A stretch of DNA of 64,000 nucleotides from positions 1-64,000 of the forward strand of contig JACQFD010000007.1 in NCBI GenBank assembly GCA_016200225.1, in the 5' to 3' direction. The translations under genes were made by a program, and so were the position numbers. This stretch comes from Planctomycetota bacterium. GTDB taxonomy: Bacteria > Planctomycetota > UBA1135 > JACQFD01. Below the pieces are notes generated by a model. It searched no databases. It had not been told where the DNA came from and saw only the letters and a list, made by a program, of their open reading frames with translations. Positions 43,318 to 52,654 of the stretch are shown piece by piece (the stretch's first letter is position 1; each line of letters opens with the position of its first letter).

Positions 43318-45951
43318 TTATTTTCCGGACCGGCGGATCCAGAATTTACGAATCTCGACAATTGTAATCGGAATCAGGGAAAACAGCGCGATCGCGCGCC
43401 AGTCGTCGAGCGACATCTCGATTGTATGAAACACCGGACGCGCCCAGACGAAATGACAAATCGCCGCCTGCAGCGCGATGGATACAAAAATCGCGACCGC
43501 CAGACGCGTGTTGCCCTTGATGCCGAGGGTAAACGCCGATTTGCGATCGTTTCGGAAACTGAAACAATTTAACATTTGCGAAACCACGACCGTGCAAAAC
43601 ACGCCCGTCTGCATCCGCGCTTCCGAAACGGCGCGGCCGCCCGCGCCGCCATTATAAAAATAAACGAGCGCGAGCATCGCCGCGAGATATAAAGCAAAAC
43701 CTTGGAATACTGCATTAAAGATCGTTTCCCGGTCGAGCAGGCGCGATCTCCGCGGGCGCGGCGGACGCTCCATTTCGTCGGGCGACACCGGCTCCGTCGC
43801 GAGCGCGAGCGCCGGAGGGCCGTCGGTCACGAGATTCATCCATAATATTTGCGTCGGATGCAGCGGCACCGGAAGTCCGAGCGCGGTCGCGGCGCCGACG
43901 AGGGCGACTTCGCTAAGATTTCCCGCAAATAAACATAAAAGCGCCCGCCGGATATTTGCATAAACGGCGCGGCCCTCCTCGACGCCGGCGACGATCGATG
44001 CAAAATGATCGTCTGTTACAATCAAATCGGCGGCCTCGCGCGCGACGTCCGTGCCCGTCTGCCCCATCGCGATGCCAATGTCCGCTTCCTTGATCGCGGG
44101 CGCGTCATTGACGCCGTCGCCCGTCATCGCGACCACGGCGCCGCGGCGTTTCCACGCACGGACGATCTTTAACTTTTGTTCCGGCGCGAGACGCGCGTAA
44201 ACTGTAATTTTATCGACTTCGTTTTCGAGTTCCGCGTCCGAAAGTTGTTGTAATTCCGCGCCCGTCACGGCGATGTCCCCGTCGTGGAATATCCCCACTT
44301 CCCGCGCGATGGCCGTCGCGGTGCCGGCGTGGTCGCCCGTTAATAATACAGTTCGAATTCCCGCGCGCGAACACTCATAAACCGCGTCGCGCACTTCGGG
44401 GCGCGGCGTGTCGGCCATTGCTAAGAATCCGAGAAATGTCAAATCCCGCTCGAATCCCGCGGGATCGCTTCCGAGGGCCGTCGCGTCGAGATCGCGCTTC
44501 GCGACGGCGAGCACGCGCATGCCAAGATTCGACAACCGCAATGCCTGCGCGTTCAAAGCCGACGACCGCGCGTCATCCAGTTCGACTTCCGAGTTCTTTA
44601 ACAAAACGCGGCTGCATTGTTCGAGGACGAATTCGTGCGCGCCCTTTACAAATAATACCGCCGCGCCGTCTTTTTTATGTAATGTCGACATCCGGCGGCG
44701 GTCCGAGTCGAACGGCGCCTCCGCGACGCGCGGCATCGAAATATCAAAATCGCCATCGCGAACTCCGGCGCGCGCCGCCGCGGCGACGATCGCCGCTTCT
44801 GTAGGATCGCCGCCCGCCGCCGCCGCGCGGGCGTTCGAACAACAAAGCGCCGCGGACAAAACGACGCGAACGCCTTCGTCCCGCGGATTCCACGGATCCG
44901 CGTTCGCGGTGCCGGCGGGGACGACGTCGCGCACGGTGAGTTCGTTTTTTGTTATCGTTCCCGTCTTGTCCGCGCAAATCACGCTCGCGCAGCCGAGCGT
45001 TTCGACCGACGCCAGTCTTCTTAATAATACATGGCGCTTCAGCATGCGTTGGACGCCGATCGCGAGCGTGATTGTTACAATTGCGGGAAGTCCCTCGGGA
45101 ATTGCCGCGACGGCGAGGCTCACTGCGGTCAGGAACATTTCGCTTACGACAATTCCACGAAGCACGCCCGCCAGAAAAACGGCAAGAATCGCGAGCGCGC
45201 ATACAATTAATAATACTTTTCCGACCTGTCCGAGGTCTTCCTGCAGCGACGTCGGCTCGCGCTCGGCCTCCCGGACCAAAGTTACTATTTTGCCGAGTTC
45301 CGTTTCCGCTCCGGTGCCGAATACGATCGCTCGGGCGCGGCCCGCGCTCACGCTCGTCCCGAGATAAACACAACAATGCCGGTCCCCGAGCGAAGTGTTG
45401 GAAGCCAGGCTTGCGGCCGTCGATTTTTCGATCGGAAGACTTTCGCCCGTCAGCGCCGATTCGTTCGTGCGCAGCGACGCATGCCAGACAATGCGCGCGT
45501 CGGCCGGCACGAGATCGCCCGGTTCCAATTCTATCAAATCTCCCGGGACGAGCGCGGTCGCCGAAACGCTCGTGGAAACGCCGCCGCGAATGACGCGCGC
45601 TTTCGGCGCCGCGAGATTCTTAAGTAATTGGAGCGCCCTCTCCGCCCGATATTCCTGATAAAAACCGACGACCGCGTTTAATATTACAATTGAAATGATA
45701 ACGCCGAAATCGATCCATTCGCGAAGTACGATACTTAAGATCGCGGCGACGAGCAGGACGCCAACGATGGGATTCAGAATCTGCGCTTTTAATATTTCAA
45801 TTTTTGTCGGACCCTCGTCGCCCGCGATGACGTTGCCCCCGAGCCGCGCGAGACGTGCGCGCGCCTCCGGTTCGCCGATGCCGTTTTGAGCATCGCTCGC
45901 GAGCGCGGCAACGACGCTTTCGATGGGATCATCGTGAAAATGGCCTGACAT
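43318..45951 (-). CDS. P-type cation-transporting ATPase (P2 type)
   Basis: 877 residues from the ATG at 45951. An upstream extension to 46272 has out-of-character sequence and overlaps the HDOD gene. The N-terminal cation ATPase motif is 'ALASDAQNGIGEPEARARLA'. Also present are the actuator 'ALTGESLPIEKS', helix 4 'AIPEGLPAIVTITLA', the phosphorylation site 'ICADKTGTITKNELTV' (Asp near 325), and 'GDGVNDAPAIKEADIGIAMG' near 610. PEGLP and the motif order fit calcium or related P2A/P2C pumps; the ion is not certain. The C-terminal transmembrane domain is complete. Confidence 0.93.
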   Translation of the reverse strand: MSGHFHDDPIESVVAALASDAQNGIGEPEARARLARLGGNVIAGDEGPTKIEILKAQILNPIVGVLLVAAILSIVLREWIDFGVIISIVILNAVVGFYQEYRAERALQLLKNLAAPKARVIRGGVSTSVSATALVPGDLIELEPGDLVPADARIVWHASLRTNESALTGESLPIEKSTAASLASNTSLGDRHCCVYLGTSVSAGRARAIVFGTGAETELGKIVTLVREAEREPTSLQEDLGQVGKVLLIVCALAILAVFLAGVLRGIVVSEMFLTAVSLAVAAIPEGLPAIVTITLAIGVQRMLKRHVLLRRLASVETLGCASVICADKTGTITKNELTVRDVVPAGTANADPWNPRDEGVRVVLSAALCCSNARAAAAGGDPTEAAIVAAAARAGVRDGDFDISMPRVAEAPFDSDRRRMSTLHKKDGAAVLFVKGAHEFVLEQCSRVLLKNSEVELDDARSSALNAQALRLSNLGMRVLAVAKRDLDATALGSDPAGFERDLTFLGFLAMADTPRPEVRDAVYECSRAGIRTVLLTGDHAGTATAIAREVGIFHDGDIAVTGAELQQLSDAELENEVDKITVYARLAPEQKLKIVRAWKRRGAVVAMTGDGVNDAPAIKEADIGIAMGQTGTDVAREAADLIVTDDHFASIVAGVEEGRAVYANIRRALLCLFAGNLSEVALVGAATALGLPVPLHPTQILWMNLVTDGPPALALATEPVSPDEMERPPRPRRSRLLDRETIFNAVFQGFALYLAAMLALVYFYNGGAGGRAVSEARMQTGVFCTVVVSQMLNCFSFRNDRKSAFTLGIKGNTRLAVAIFVSIALQAAICHFVWARPVFHTIEMSLDDWRAIALFSLIPITIVEIRKFWIRRSGK

Positions 45952-46010
45952 GATTCGCTGCAAAGAGTAGCGGACAAGGCGTCCGTCGAAATGGCGCGAT
46001 TTGCCGCGAG

Positions 46011-46979
46011 CTACGAAAGGTCCGCGACTTCTCCATACATCTTCGAAGTGACAGCCTCGACAATTTCCGCCGCTTGGCTGTGGTCGAGGCCGAGAGTTTC
46101 GAAGGCTTTGAGTTCGAGAACGGCGAACGGCGCGGCGTGCATGCCGATCCCCATCGCATAACAAATCTTGTCCGCGGCATCCACCGCGGCGACGACGAGC
46201 CGATCCTTCTCGGGTGGGTCGCCCTCGTGATGAAAACTCACGACGGAATGCACGACGTCCGGAAGATGCCAATGCGTCGCGAGGGATCGTCCCATTTCGG
46301 AATGATTCACTTCGAGGAGCGCGAGCGTCTCCCTTTCACTAATATTAAGTATAAGTTTTTTGTTTAGTCGCGTCAGTTCGGACGCCACGGCGATCTTGCC
46401 CACGTCGTGCAAGAGCCCTCCCAAAAACGCGGCCTCCTGATCGAGATGCAATTCGCGGGCGATGAGCATCGACAACACGCCGACGCCAACGCTATGAATC
46501 CACAATTGATCGTTCAGCCGCGGGTGCACGATGTTGCCGGATGTTACTTTTGTCGCGATGCCGAGCGCGAGCGCGTGCAGGCGGCGGAATCCGAGGAATG
46601 CGATCGCGTGGCGCAGGTCGATGATCCGCTCCTGGGGCGCGTAAAGCGCCGAATTCGCGAATCTTAATACTTCGGCCGCGACCACCGGATCGGTTTTCAA
46701 ACATCTCGCGATCTTCGCGGTGTCGACATTCGGGTTTTTTAATAATTCGATCAGTTGTATGATCGGCTGCGGAAACGCGGGCAACTCGAGCGCGGCGTCG
46801 ACGCGGCGTCGCGCGAGTATTTGTTGTAACAAGCGCGCCTGCGATCCGAGGTCGTGCTCGCCCGGCAATTCAATTTTCCCCGTTTGAAACTCGGGCTTTT
46901 CGAACCAGCGCGGATCCGGACGAATGCCAAACGCGTTCGAGAGCGCATCGTGGCGGTAGTCCGGGCTGGCAATGGTCAT
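46011..46979 (-). CDS. HDOD-domain signalling protein
   Basis: 322 residues. The HDOD domain covers about 60-260: 'ELPAFPQPIIQLIELLKNPN', 'LKTDPVVAAEVLRFANSALY', 'IAFLGFRRLHALALGIAT' and 'FLGGLLHDVGKIAV', with the HD-type 'HDVGK' at about 191-195. HDOD proteins act in bacterial signalling, often of motility or stress, without always being catalytic. It is divergent from fliK-flgD-flgE across 253 bases, and a link to flagellar control is an inference. The stop is 59 bases from the P-type ATPase start on the same strand. Confidence 0.88.
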   Translation of the reverse strand: MTIASPDYRHDALSNAFGIRPDPRWFEKPEFQTGKIELPGEHDLGSQARLLQQILARRRVDAALELPAFPQPIIQLIELLKNPNVDTAKIARCLKTDPVVAAEVLRFANSALYAPQERIIDLRHAIAFLGFRRLHALALGIATKVTSGNIVHPRLNDQLWIHSVGVGVLSMLIARELHLDQEAAFLGGLLHDVGKIAVASELTRLNKKLILNISERETLALLEVNHSEMGRSLATHWHLPDVVHSVVSFHHEGDPPEKDRLVVAAVDAADKICYAMGIGMHAAPFAVLELKAFETLGLDHSQAAEIVEAVTSKMYGEVADLS

Positions 46980-47199
46980 ATTATTAGCACAGAGCTTTTG
47001 TAGTATCGAGATTTCACGTGCTCGAACTGGAACGTCCTCCGGCGCGAAAAGCCTGCAGGCAGAATTGGTCCCACGCGGAAGAAGATTCAGGGCTGTGTTT
47101 CCGCGATCCGGCGGCCCGTTTTTTCAACAAGCGCGGCATAAGCGCCGCAAGCGTCCCGACTTTCAGACGCTTCGAATTGACGGGTTCCAAAGGCTCGAG

Positions 47200-47217
47200 T
47201 TTGGCCGCGCGATTGCG
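47200..47217 (+). promoter_or_regulatory. Possible sigma-54 type promoter ahead of fliK
   Basis: TTGGCCGCGCGATTGCGA has GG and GC separated by exactly ten bases, as in -24/-12 promoters. It lies only 16 bases before the ATG at 47233, so transcription would start almost at that ATG. The site is more credible if translation starts at the in-frame ATG 47281. Chance in GC-rich DNA cannot be excluded. Confidence 0.25.
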
Positions 47218-47232
47218 ATTTCAAAGGCGCGA

Positions 47233-48828
47233 ATGAAGATCGAATCCACGTCCAGACACACGGCCGCGAAGGCTGCCCAAATGAAGCCCAATGTCAGAAC
47301 AGGGGAAAAGGAAACTACGTTTGAAGAATTGCTGTCGGGAGCGAATGAAGGGACGCAACCTGCGCCGAACGCACCGACGACCGTGAGCGCGGCTCCCGGC
47401 GATTCGCAAGATTCGTCGGAAAGCGACACAGATAATAAAAAGAATGCGCAGGACGCGCCGTCGACCGAGATCCTGGCAATCCATGCCGCGCAAGCGGCGC
47501 AGCAAACGGTTGTTTACGTAATCGGCGGCACGAATGCTATAAATAACGGCGGCGCCGTCGAACAAAATAAGTCTTCGGAATCCAATCAATCCGGCGAGGC
47601 CGCGGCGGCCGTGCCTCCGGCGGCGCAAGACACAACGGTTCCGGCCGCGCCCGCCGAGATTCCTAAATTTACAGTAAATACGAAGGATCCGGCGGCGCCG
47701 GACTTGAAACGCTCCGCTCCCGAGGGCTCCGTCGCGCCGGATTTAACAAATTCAATCTCCGCCGAATCCGCGCAGGTTACGAATCCACCGGCGGCGCCCG
47801 AAATTGCGCCCCGGACGCCGCGCAACGACGAAACCGTTCATAAGAATTCCGAATCCAAGCCGTCGCAGGCGCCCGTGGAACCTGTGATCGCGGCAAATAC
47901 TAATAAAACAGAGTCGGCTCCTGTTGTAACGATGACGCCGGCGACGAATCCGCCGGCGGTTGCCGCGAAAAACGACTCGCCGGAGAAAGTTACGATTCCC
48001 GCGCGGCGAACGGCCGCGACGCCGGTCGCGAATATAAAGAAAGTGTCCGGGGAGCCCGCGCCCGCCAATACCGCGGTAGCAGCGCCGGAAAATAATAATT
48101 TCGACGGCAACAATTCGAATAACAATCCGGGCGCGAACGGAAACGCGGCGTCGATGTCAAGGCAGCCGTCGCCGGAAACGGCGCCTGTTTTCAAGGGCGC
48201 CGCGCCGGCCGCGGAAATTGTTATCGCAACAACTTCCGCTCCGGATCTAAATCAAGCGGCCGCGGTCACGGCCGCGACGGCATCGTCCGACGTTGTTACA
48301 AAAACCGCGATCAACCTAGCGCCCGCCGCAACTCCGCCGGCTTCCGCGGCGTCGCAGACTCCGCTCGCGAACGCGATGGAATCGATGCGCGAGAATGTAA
48401 ATGAAACCGCCGCGTCGATCGTGCGGCAGATTAGTTTACATTTGCGGGCCGGTGCTTCGGAGCTGCGGCTGCGCCTGGATCCGCCCGGACTCGGAGAATT
48501 AAGGATTCGTTTTGTTTATGAAGCCGGCAAGGTCCGGGCGCGCGTCCGGACCGAATTGGAGTCCACGGCCTCGCTCGTGCGCGAACGGTCGGACGAGTTG
48601 CGCGCCTCGATGCGCGAAGCCGGCATTCATATTACCGATCTCGACATCGGCGCGGGCAACGCCGGCGCGCGCGAGCGCCGCGAGAACTTTAGGGAAGCGC
48701 TCGAGGCGCGGACTCCGCCGTTGGAATTTGTAAATTCCGCCGCGCCCGGACCGATTCACAACGAAAAAACCGGCGTGTCGAATTTTCCTTCTCGCGAAAA
48801 CTCTTCCGCGCTCGATCTATTTATTTAA
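47233..48828 (+). CDS. fliK: Flagellar hook-length control protein FliK
   Basis: 531 residues from the ATG at 47233; the in-frame ATG at 47281 is an alternative, and the longer frame to 46972 overlaps the HDOD gene. Residues 1-380 are disordered and low-complexity (Ala, Pro, Thr, Asn, Glu), as expected for the ruler region of FliK. The C-terminal switch domain is at about 392-475: 'IVRQISLHLRAGASELRLRL', 'DPPGLGELRIRFVYEAGKVR', and 'SDELRASMREAGIHITDLDI'. FliK measures hook length and switches export specificity. flgD follows after 34 bases. Confidence 0.88.
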   Translation: MKIESTSRHTAAKAAQMKPNVRTGEKETTFEELLSGANEGTQPAPNAPTTVSAAPGDSQDSSESDTDNKKNAQDAPSTEILAIHAAQAAQQTVVYVIGGTNAINNGGAVEQNKSSESNQSGEAAAAVPPAAQDTTVPAAPAEIPKFTVNTKDPAAPDLKRSAPEGSVAPDLTNSISAESAQVTNPPAAPEIAPRTPRNDETVHKNSESKPSQAPVEPVIAANTNKTESAPVVTMTPATNPPAVAAKNDSPEKVTIPARRTAATPVANIKKVSGEPAPANTAVAAPENNNFDGNNSNNNPGANGNAASMSRQPSPETAPVFKGAAPAAEIVIATTSAPDLNQAAAVTAATASSDVVTKTAINLAPAATPPASAASQTPLANAMESMRENVNETAASIVRQISLHLRAGASELRLRLDPPGLGELRIRFVYEAGKVRARVRTELESTASLVRERSDELRASMREAGIHITDLDIGAGNAGARERRENFREALEARTPPLEFVNSAAPGPIHNEKTGVSNFPSRENSSALDLFI

Positions 48829-48862
48829 TTAACTTTTCCCGTTTCGTCGAAATCAAAGTTCC

Positions 48863-49291
48863 ATGACATCATTAAACTCGGTCTCCGGCGTCCAACGAAG
48901 CTCGTCCGCGGGCGGCGGTCCCAACGTCGACCAGAGCCAATTCTTGAATCTTCTCGTCAACCAATTGAAGAATCAGAACCCGCTCGAGCCGGTCTCGAAC
49001 GATCAATTTATCACGCAGCTCGCGCAGTTTCAGGGCGTTCAAGCCCAGCAAACGACAAATGATAACTTGAACACGCTGATCAATCTCAACGCGGCCTCGG
49101 CGACGATCTCGCACCTCACCGAGGCGAGTTCGCTTCTCGGAAAGAAAATTAATTATCAAGATCCGAGCACGGGCGACAGCAAGACGGGAGTTGTTACATC
49201 CGTCGGATTGAACAACGGCACCGTGGTCGCCAACGTGGGCGACAACCCCATACCGATTTTACTTATCACCGGAATCCAACCCAATTCATAA
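48863..49291 (+). CDS. flgD: Flagellar hook assembly (cap) protein FlgD
   Basis: 142 residues, a short FlgD with the N-terminal cap domain 'QSQFLNLLVNQLKNQNPLEP' and 'SNDQFITQLAQFQGVQAQQT' (about 24-65). A shortened C-terminal region follows, with 'LLGKKINYQDPSTGDSKTGV', and no full-length tudor/Ig part as in enterobacteria. It caps the growing hook so that FlgE can polymerise. It lies between fliK and flgE in the usual order and 18 bases before flgE. Confidence 0.93.
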   Translation: MTSLNSVSGVQRSSSAGGGPNVDQSQFLNLLVNQLKNQNPLEPVSNDQFITQLAQFQGVQAQQTTNDNLNTLINLNAASATISHLTEASSLLGKKINYQDPSTGDSKTGVVTSVGLNNGTVVANVGDNPIPILLITGIQPNS

Positions 49292-49296
49292 TAAAA

Positions 49297-49302
49297 GAAG
49301 GA
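49297..49302 (+). promoter_or_regulatory. Shine-Dalgarno GAAGGA of flgE
   Basis: GAAGGA lies seven bases before the ATG at 49310, just after the flgD stop. It is one of few clear ribosome-binding sites in the window and fixes the flgE start. Confidence 0.7.
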
Positions 49303-49309
49303 CATAACC

Positions 49310-50908
49310 ATGGGCAGCAGTCTCTCGGCCGGCCTCGCCGGTCTTCGCGCAAGTCAGGAATACATCGACGTCGTCGGTAATAATATTGCCAACTCGAACA
49401 CGCCCGGATACCGGCAGCAACGCGCGAGTTTTTCGGAATTATTGGCGCAGACGATCCGGCCCGCGACGGGCCCCGGCAACAATCTCGGCGGCACCAATCC
49501 GATTCAAGTGGGCCTCGGCGTCAAAATCGGAAACGTCATAACAGATACTTCCCAAGGCGGGCTCATTTCGACGGGCCGCGCTCTCGATCTCGCGATCGAA
49601 GGCCAGGGATTTTTTGTATTAACGGATGGAATTACAAAATACTACACGCGCGTCGGATCGTTCGGATTCGATGCTAACGAAGACCTCGTCGACTCGCGTA
49701 CAGGATTGAAAGTATTGTCGCCGAGCGGATCCCAGATCCACATCGACTCCAATCAAATCGTCGGCGCGAAGCCGACGTCGACCGTCGCGTTTTCGGGCAA
49801 CGTGCCCGCCGAAGTCGGCGGACCGAAGACGCAGGTCATTACAACTGCGGCCGCTCTCAAGTCGGGCGGCGTCGCCGCGGTTGGAACGACCGACTTGAAT
49901 AATCTCGACGACAATACAGTGGATTACGTGAACGGCGACACCTTTACCGTCGCGGGAACCGACGCGACCGGCACGGTCGTCAATGCAACATTTACATACG
50001 GCGTTACCGGCACGACGGTCGCCGACCTCGTGACGTTTATTAATACAAAATTTCCCGGCGGCACGGCGGTTCTCGGCACGGACGGTAATATTGCATATAC
50101 GGACACCGCCGCCGGCGTATCGAAAGTATCCATTCAAATCACCAACGATCCGAAGACTCTCTGGGCCGCGCACACTTTCGGCGTGACGACCCCCGGAAAA
50201 GACAGCGACACGGCGATGTCGTCGATCGAAGTCTTCGATCAAGCGGGCATCGGACATAACATTTCGCTGAAGTTCAACCGCGAGCTCGACGGCACGTGGA
50301 CGCTGAAAGCCTCGATGCCCGCGGCCGACGGCACGATTCCAACGGATACGATTTCCAAGATTCAATTCGGATCCGACGGATCGTTCTCTGGCGTGTTCGG
50401 GTCGGGTTCACAATTAACATTTCAATTCACCGGCCAGTCGCAGCCGCAGAACGTAAACGTAAATCTCGGCACCGTCGGCAGCACGAGCGGAATTACACAA
50501 TTCGGCTCGAATACGAGCATTCAGGCCAAGTCGCAGGACGGTTATACGGCGGGATCGTTAACAACTGTCAATTTTAATAGCAACGGCGAACTGATCGGTT
50601 TCTTTAGCAACGGCATTCAGAAATCGCTTTCGCAAGTCGGTCTCGCGAATTTTGCAAATCAGGACGGCCTCGCGCGCACAGGCGACACGAATTATGGTGA
50701 AACTCCGAACTCGGGAGTCGCAGTGCTGGGAACGGCGCAGTCGGGCGGTCTCGGCGTCATCCGCCCGGGCGCGCTCGAGTCGAGCAACGTCGACATCGCG
50801 CGCGAATTTGTTAATTTAATTGAAGCGCAGCGCGGATTCCAGGCAAACGCGCGCGTCATTTCCGCCACCGACTCGTTGCTCGCGGAATTGGTTAATATTA
50901 TCAGATAA
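49310..50908 (+). CDS. flgE: Flagellar hook protein FlgE
   Basis: 532 residues. The N-terminal flagellar rod/hook signature is 'LRASQEYIDVVGNNIANSNT' and 'QQRASFSELLAQT' (about 12-50). The 'GFFVLTDG...YYTRVGSFGFDANEDLV' motif is at about 101-130. The C-terminal D0 helices are 'GLGVIRPGALESSNVDIARE' and 'VNLIEAQRGFQANARVIS' (about 483-525). A FlgE middle domain (about 170-400) is larger than in enterobacteria (about 400 residues in all) and contains a Thr/Val/Asp-rich insertion near 185-290. It forms the curved hook joining rod and filament. Confidence 0.95.
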   Translation: MGSSLSAGLAGLRASQEYIDVVGNNIANSNTPGYRQQRASFSELLAQTIRPATGPGNNLGGTNPIQVGLGVKIGNVITDTSQGGLISTGRALDLAIEGQGFFVLTDGITKYYTRVGSFGFDANEDLVDSRTGLKVLSPSGSQIHIDSNQIVGAKPTSTVAFSGNVPAEVGGPKTQVITTAAALKSGGVAAVGTTDLNNLDDNTVDYVNGDTFTVAGTDATGTVVNATFTYGVTGTTVADLVTFINTKFPGGTAVLGTDGNIAYTDTAAGVSKVSIQITNDPKTLWAAHTFGVTTPGKDSDTAMSSIEVFDQAGIGHNISLKFNRELDGTWTLKASMPAADGTIPTDTISKIQFGSDGSFSGVFGSGSQLTFQFTGQSQPQNVNVNLGTVGSTSGITQFGSNTSIQAKSQDGYTAGSLTTVNFNSNGELIGFFSNGIQKSLSQVGLANFANQDGLARTGDTNYGETPNSGVAVLGTAQSGGLGVIRPGALESSNVDIAREFVNLIEAQRGFQANARVISATDSLLAELVNIIR

Positions 50909-50935
50909 TTCGTCGCGAGAGCGCCCGACGGAATC

Positions 50936-51883
50936 TTAGTTTTTATACCATTCCGTCGCTTTGCCCCGGTGGAGACCGACTTTTTTCTCCACCGCGGCGA
51001 GCCAGCTCGCGTCCGGTTTTTCCGTGTCGAGCGCAACGTCGACGGCCTCGTCGACGTGCGAAATGGAATCGCATCCGGGGACCAGAATTGTAGCACTCTG
51101 CGCGAACGCGTATCGCAAACAATCCTTCGACGTCACATTCTTATCTTTTAATAATTGGCCGCCCGCGAAAATTTTCATCGCTACTGTTGCAAAGTTCTTC
51201 TTCGCGCCGATCGGTAAGAATCCGCGCGTGAACGAAAGATGTTGCGGATCGATCGGATTGACGGGAACGAGAGCCGAAACGAATTCATATTTATCAAATG
51301 CGTTCATCGCGAACTGCGGGTCGCGGTGGCACGTGATGCCGATGAAACGCAGGAGACCCTCGTCGCGCGCTTTTTCGAGCCCGGAAATCACGGAATCTTT
51401 CTTAAATAACAATTCCCAATCGTCGTGGATTTCGTGCACTTGCACGCAATCGACGTAATCCATTCTTAGTTTCTTCAGCGAAGCCTCCAATTCACGTCGG
51501 GCGCCCGCGGCGCCGCGTTCGAGCGTTTTTGTAGCAAGATAAAATTCCTTCCGGTCGCGGCCCGCGAGCGCGAGTCCCAAACGCCGCTCGGAAACGCCCG
51601 CGTTATAGGAAGGCGCCGTGTCGAAATATCGAATTCCGCGATCGTACGCATGTTTTGCGATCGCGACGCCCTGATCCTCGTCGGAAACGTTGCCGAGCGG
51701 AAAACATCCGATTCCAAGCCGAGGCAATTGCCGGCCCGATTTTCCCAACATTACTTTTGGCAGTTCGCGGGCGGGCGCCGACGCAGGTTTTTTTTCGCTC
51801 TCGTCTTTTTGTTGTATCGCCGCGCCAATTGCCGCCGCGGTCGACATTTTTAAGAATTCACGGCGTTCGATCGGCTGCGTCAT
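50936..51883 (-). CDS. Tat-exported aldo/keto reductase
   Basis: 315 residues. The N-terminus carries a Tat-type signal 'ERREFLKMSTAAAIGAAI' (RR-x-F-L-K). The aldo/keto reductase barrel begins with 'VMLGKSGRQLPRLGIGCFPLG' and shows the active-site set 'FDTAPSYNAG' (Asp and Tyr), 'FYLATKTLER' (Lys) and 'CVQVHEIHDD' (His). The NADPH-binding region is represented by 'ILVPGCDSISHVDEAVD'. Export of an NADPH enzyme is unusual but common in Planctomycetota, where such proteins carry Tat leaders. Substrate unknown. It converges with flgE across 27 bases. Confidence 0.9.
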   Translation of the reverse strand: MTQPIERREFLKMSTAAAIGAAIQQKDESEKKPASAPARELPKVMLGKSGRQLPRLGIGCFPLGNVSDEDQGVAIAKHAYDRGIRYFDTAPSYNAGVSERRLGLALAGRDRKEFYLATKTLERGAAGARRELEASLKKLRMDYVDCVQVHEIHDDWELLFKKDSVISGLEKARDEGLLRFIGITCHRDPQFAMNAFDKYEFVSALVPVNPIDPQHLSFTRGFLPIGAKKNFATVAMKIFAGGQLLKDKNVTSKDCLRYAFAQSATILVPGCDSISHVDEAVDVALDTEKPDASWLAAVEKKVGLHRGKATEWYKN

Positions 51884-51931
51884 TGTTATTATATTAAATG
51901 TTCGCGGGCGCGGCGGGAAGTTTTTTTGTGA

Positions 51932-52654
51932 TTATTCTTTTTGTAGTTTTTCAACGGCTGCTTGGATGCGCAGAGCGTAGGAGCGCAAACCCTCGCGTCG
52001 CGTCGAATCGTCGCCGTTGAAATCCGGCGGCGGAATCGGTTCGCCGTATCGGATTTTGATCCTGCGCCAGAGTTTTGGAAACCGGGAATGCTTCGGAAAT
52101 GTCTCGAAGGTGCCGAGAATCGCCACGGGCACCACGGGCGCGTGTGCCGCCGCCGCGAGCGCGGCGATGCCGGGCTGAAATTTCTGTAAATTTCCGTCGA
52201 GCGCGATCGAGCCCTCGGGATAAATGCATATTGCCCATCCCCGGCGGAGCGCGTCGATGGCATTCGAGAGCGCCTCGCGATTGCCGCGGCCCTCCTTGAC
52301 GGGAATGGAGCGAAATAACTGAAAGAACCACCGGCACCAGAGCGGATTATAATAAATCTCCGTCATCATGGACGAGAGTTGCCGCCACGCCGACATTTGC
52401 ATTACGACGGGATCCATGAACGAACAGTGATTCGGCGCGACGATCACCGGACCGCGCGGGAGGCTCGGCCCCTCTCTTTTTACAAAAATGAGCGCCCGCA
52501 GGACGATTTGTAGTATAAAATAAAGAATCCGAAAAACGATTCCCAACAATAAACCCGCGGTGGGTCCGACGAGCTTCGCGGGCGGCCGTGTTTTCGCCGG
52601 CTTTCGCGGCGGCGCGTTCGCGGATTCCTCTTTCGTCTCCATTTGTAACATCAC
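51932..52654 (-). CDS. PlsC-like 1-acyl-glycerol-3-phosphate acyltransferase
   Basis: 240 residues. A membrane helix (about 32-55) precedes the acyltransferase motif 'NHCSFMD' (75-81, H-x4-D catalytic pair). Motif III 'CIYPEGSIALDG' carries the Glu-Gly of the substrate-binding site, and 'APVVPVAILGTFETFPKHSR' is motif IV. It likely makes phosphatidic acid from lysophosphatidate, or acylates a related lipid. Its ATG overlaps the stop of the XdhC-like gene (ATGA). The functional link to that gene is not obvious. Confidence 0.88.
   Translation of the reverse strand: MMLQMETKEESANAPPRKPAKTRPPAKLVGPTAGLLLGIVFRILYFILQIVLRALIFVKREGPSLPRGPVIVAPNHCSFMDPVVMQMSAWRQLSSMMTEIYYNPLWCRWFFQLFRSIPVKEGRGNREALSNAIDALRRGWAICIYPEGSIALDGNLQKFQPGIAALAAAAHAPVVPVAILGTFETFPKHSRFPKLWRRIKIRYGEPIPPPDFNGDDSTRREGLRSYALRIQAAVEKLQKE

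Noticed and set aside
45952..46272. N-terminal extension of the P-type ATPase
   Set aside because: About 107 Arg-rich residues overlapping the HDOD gene; the Met at 45951 begins the normal family sequence.
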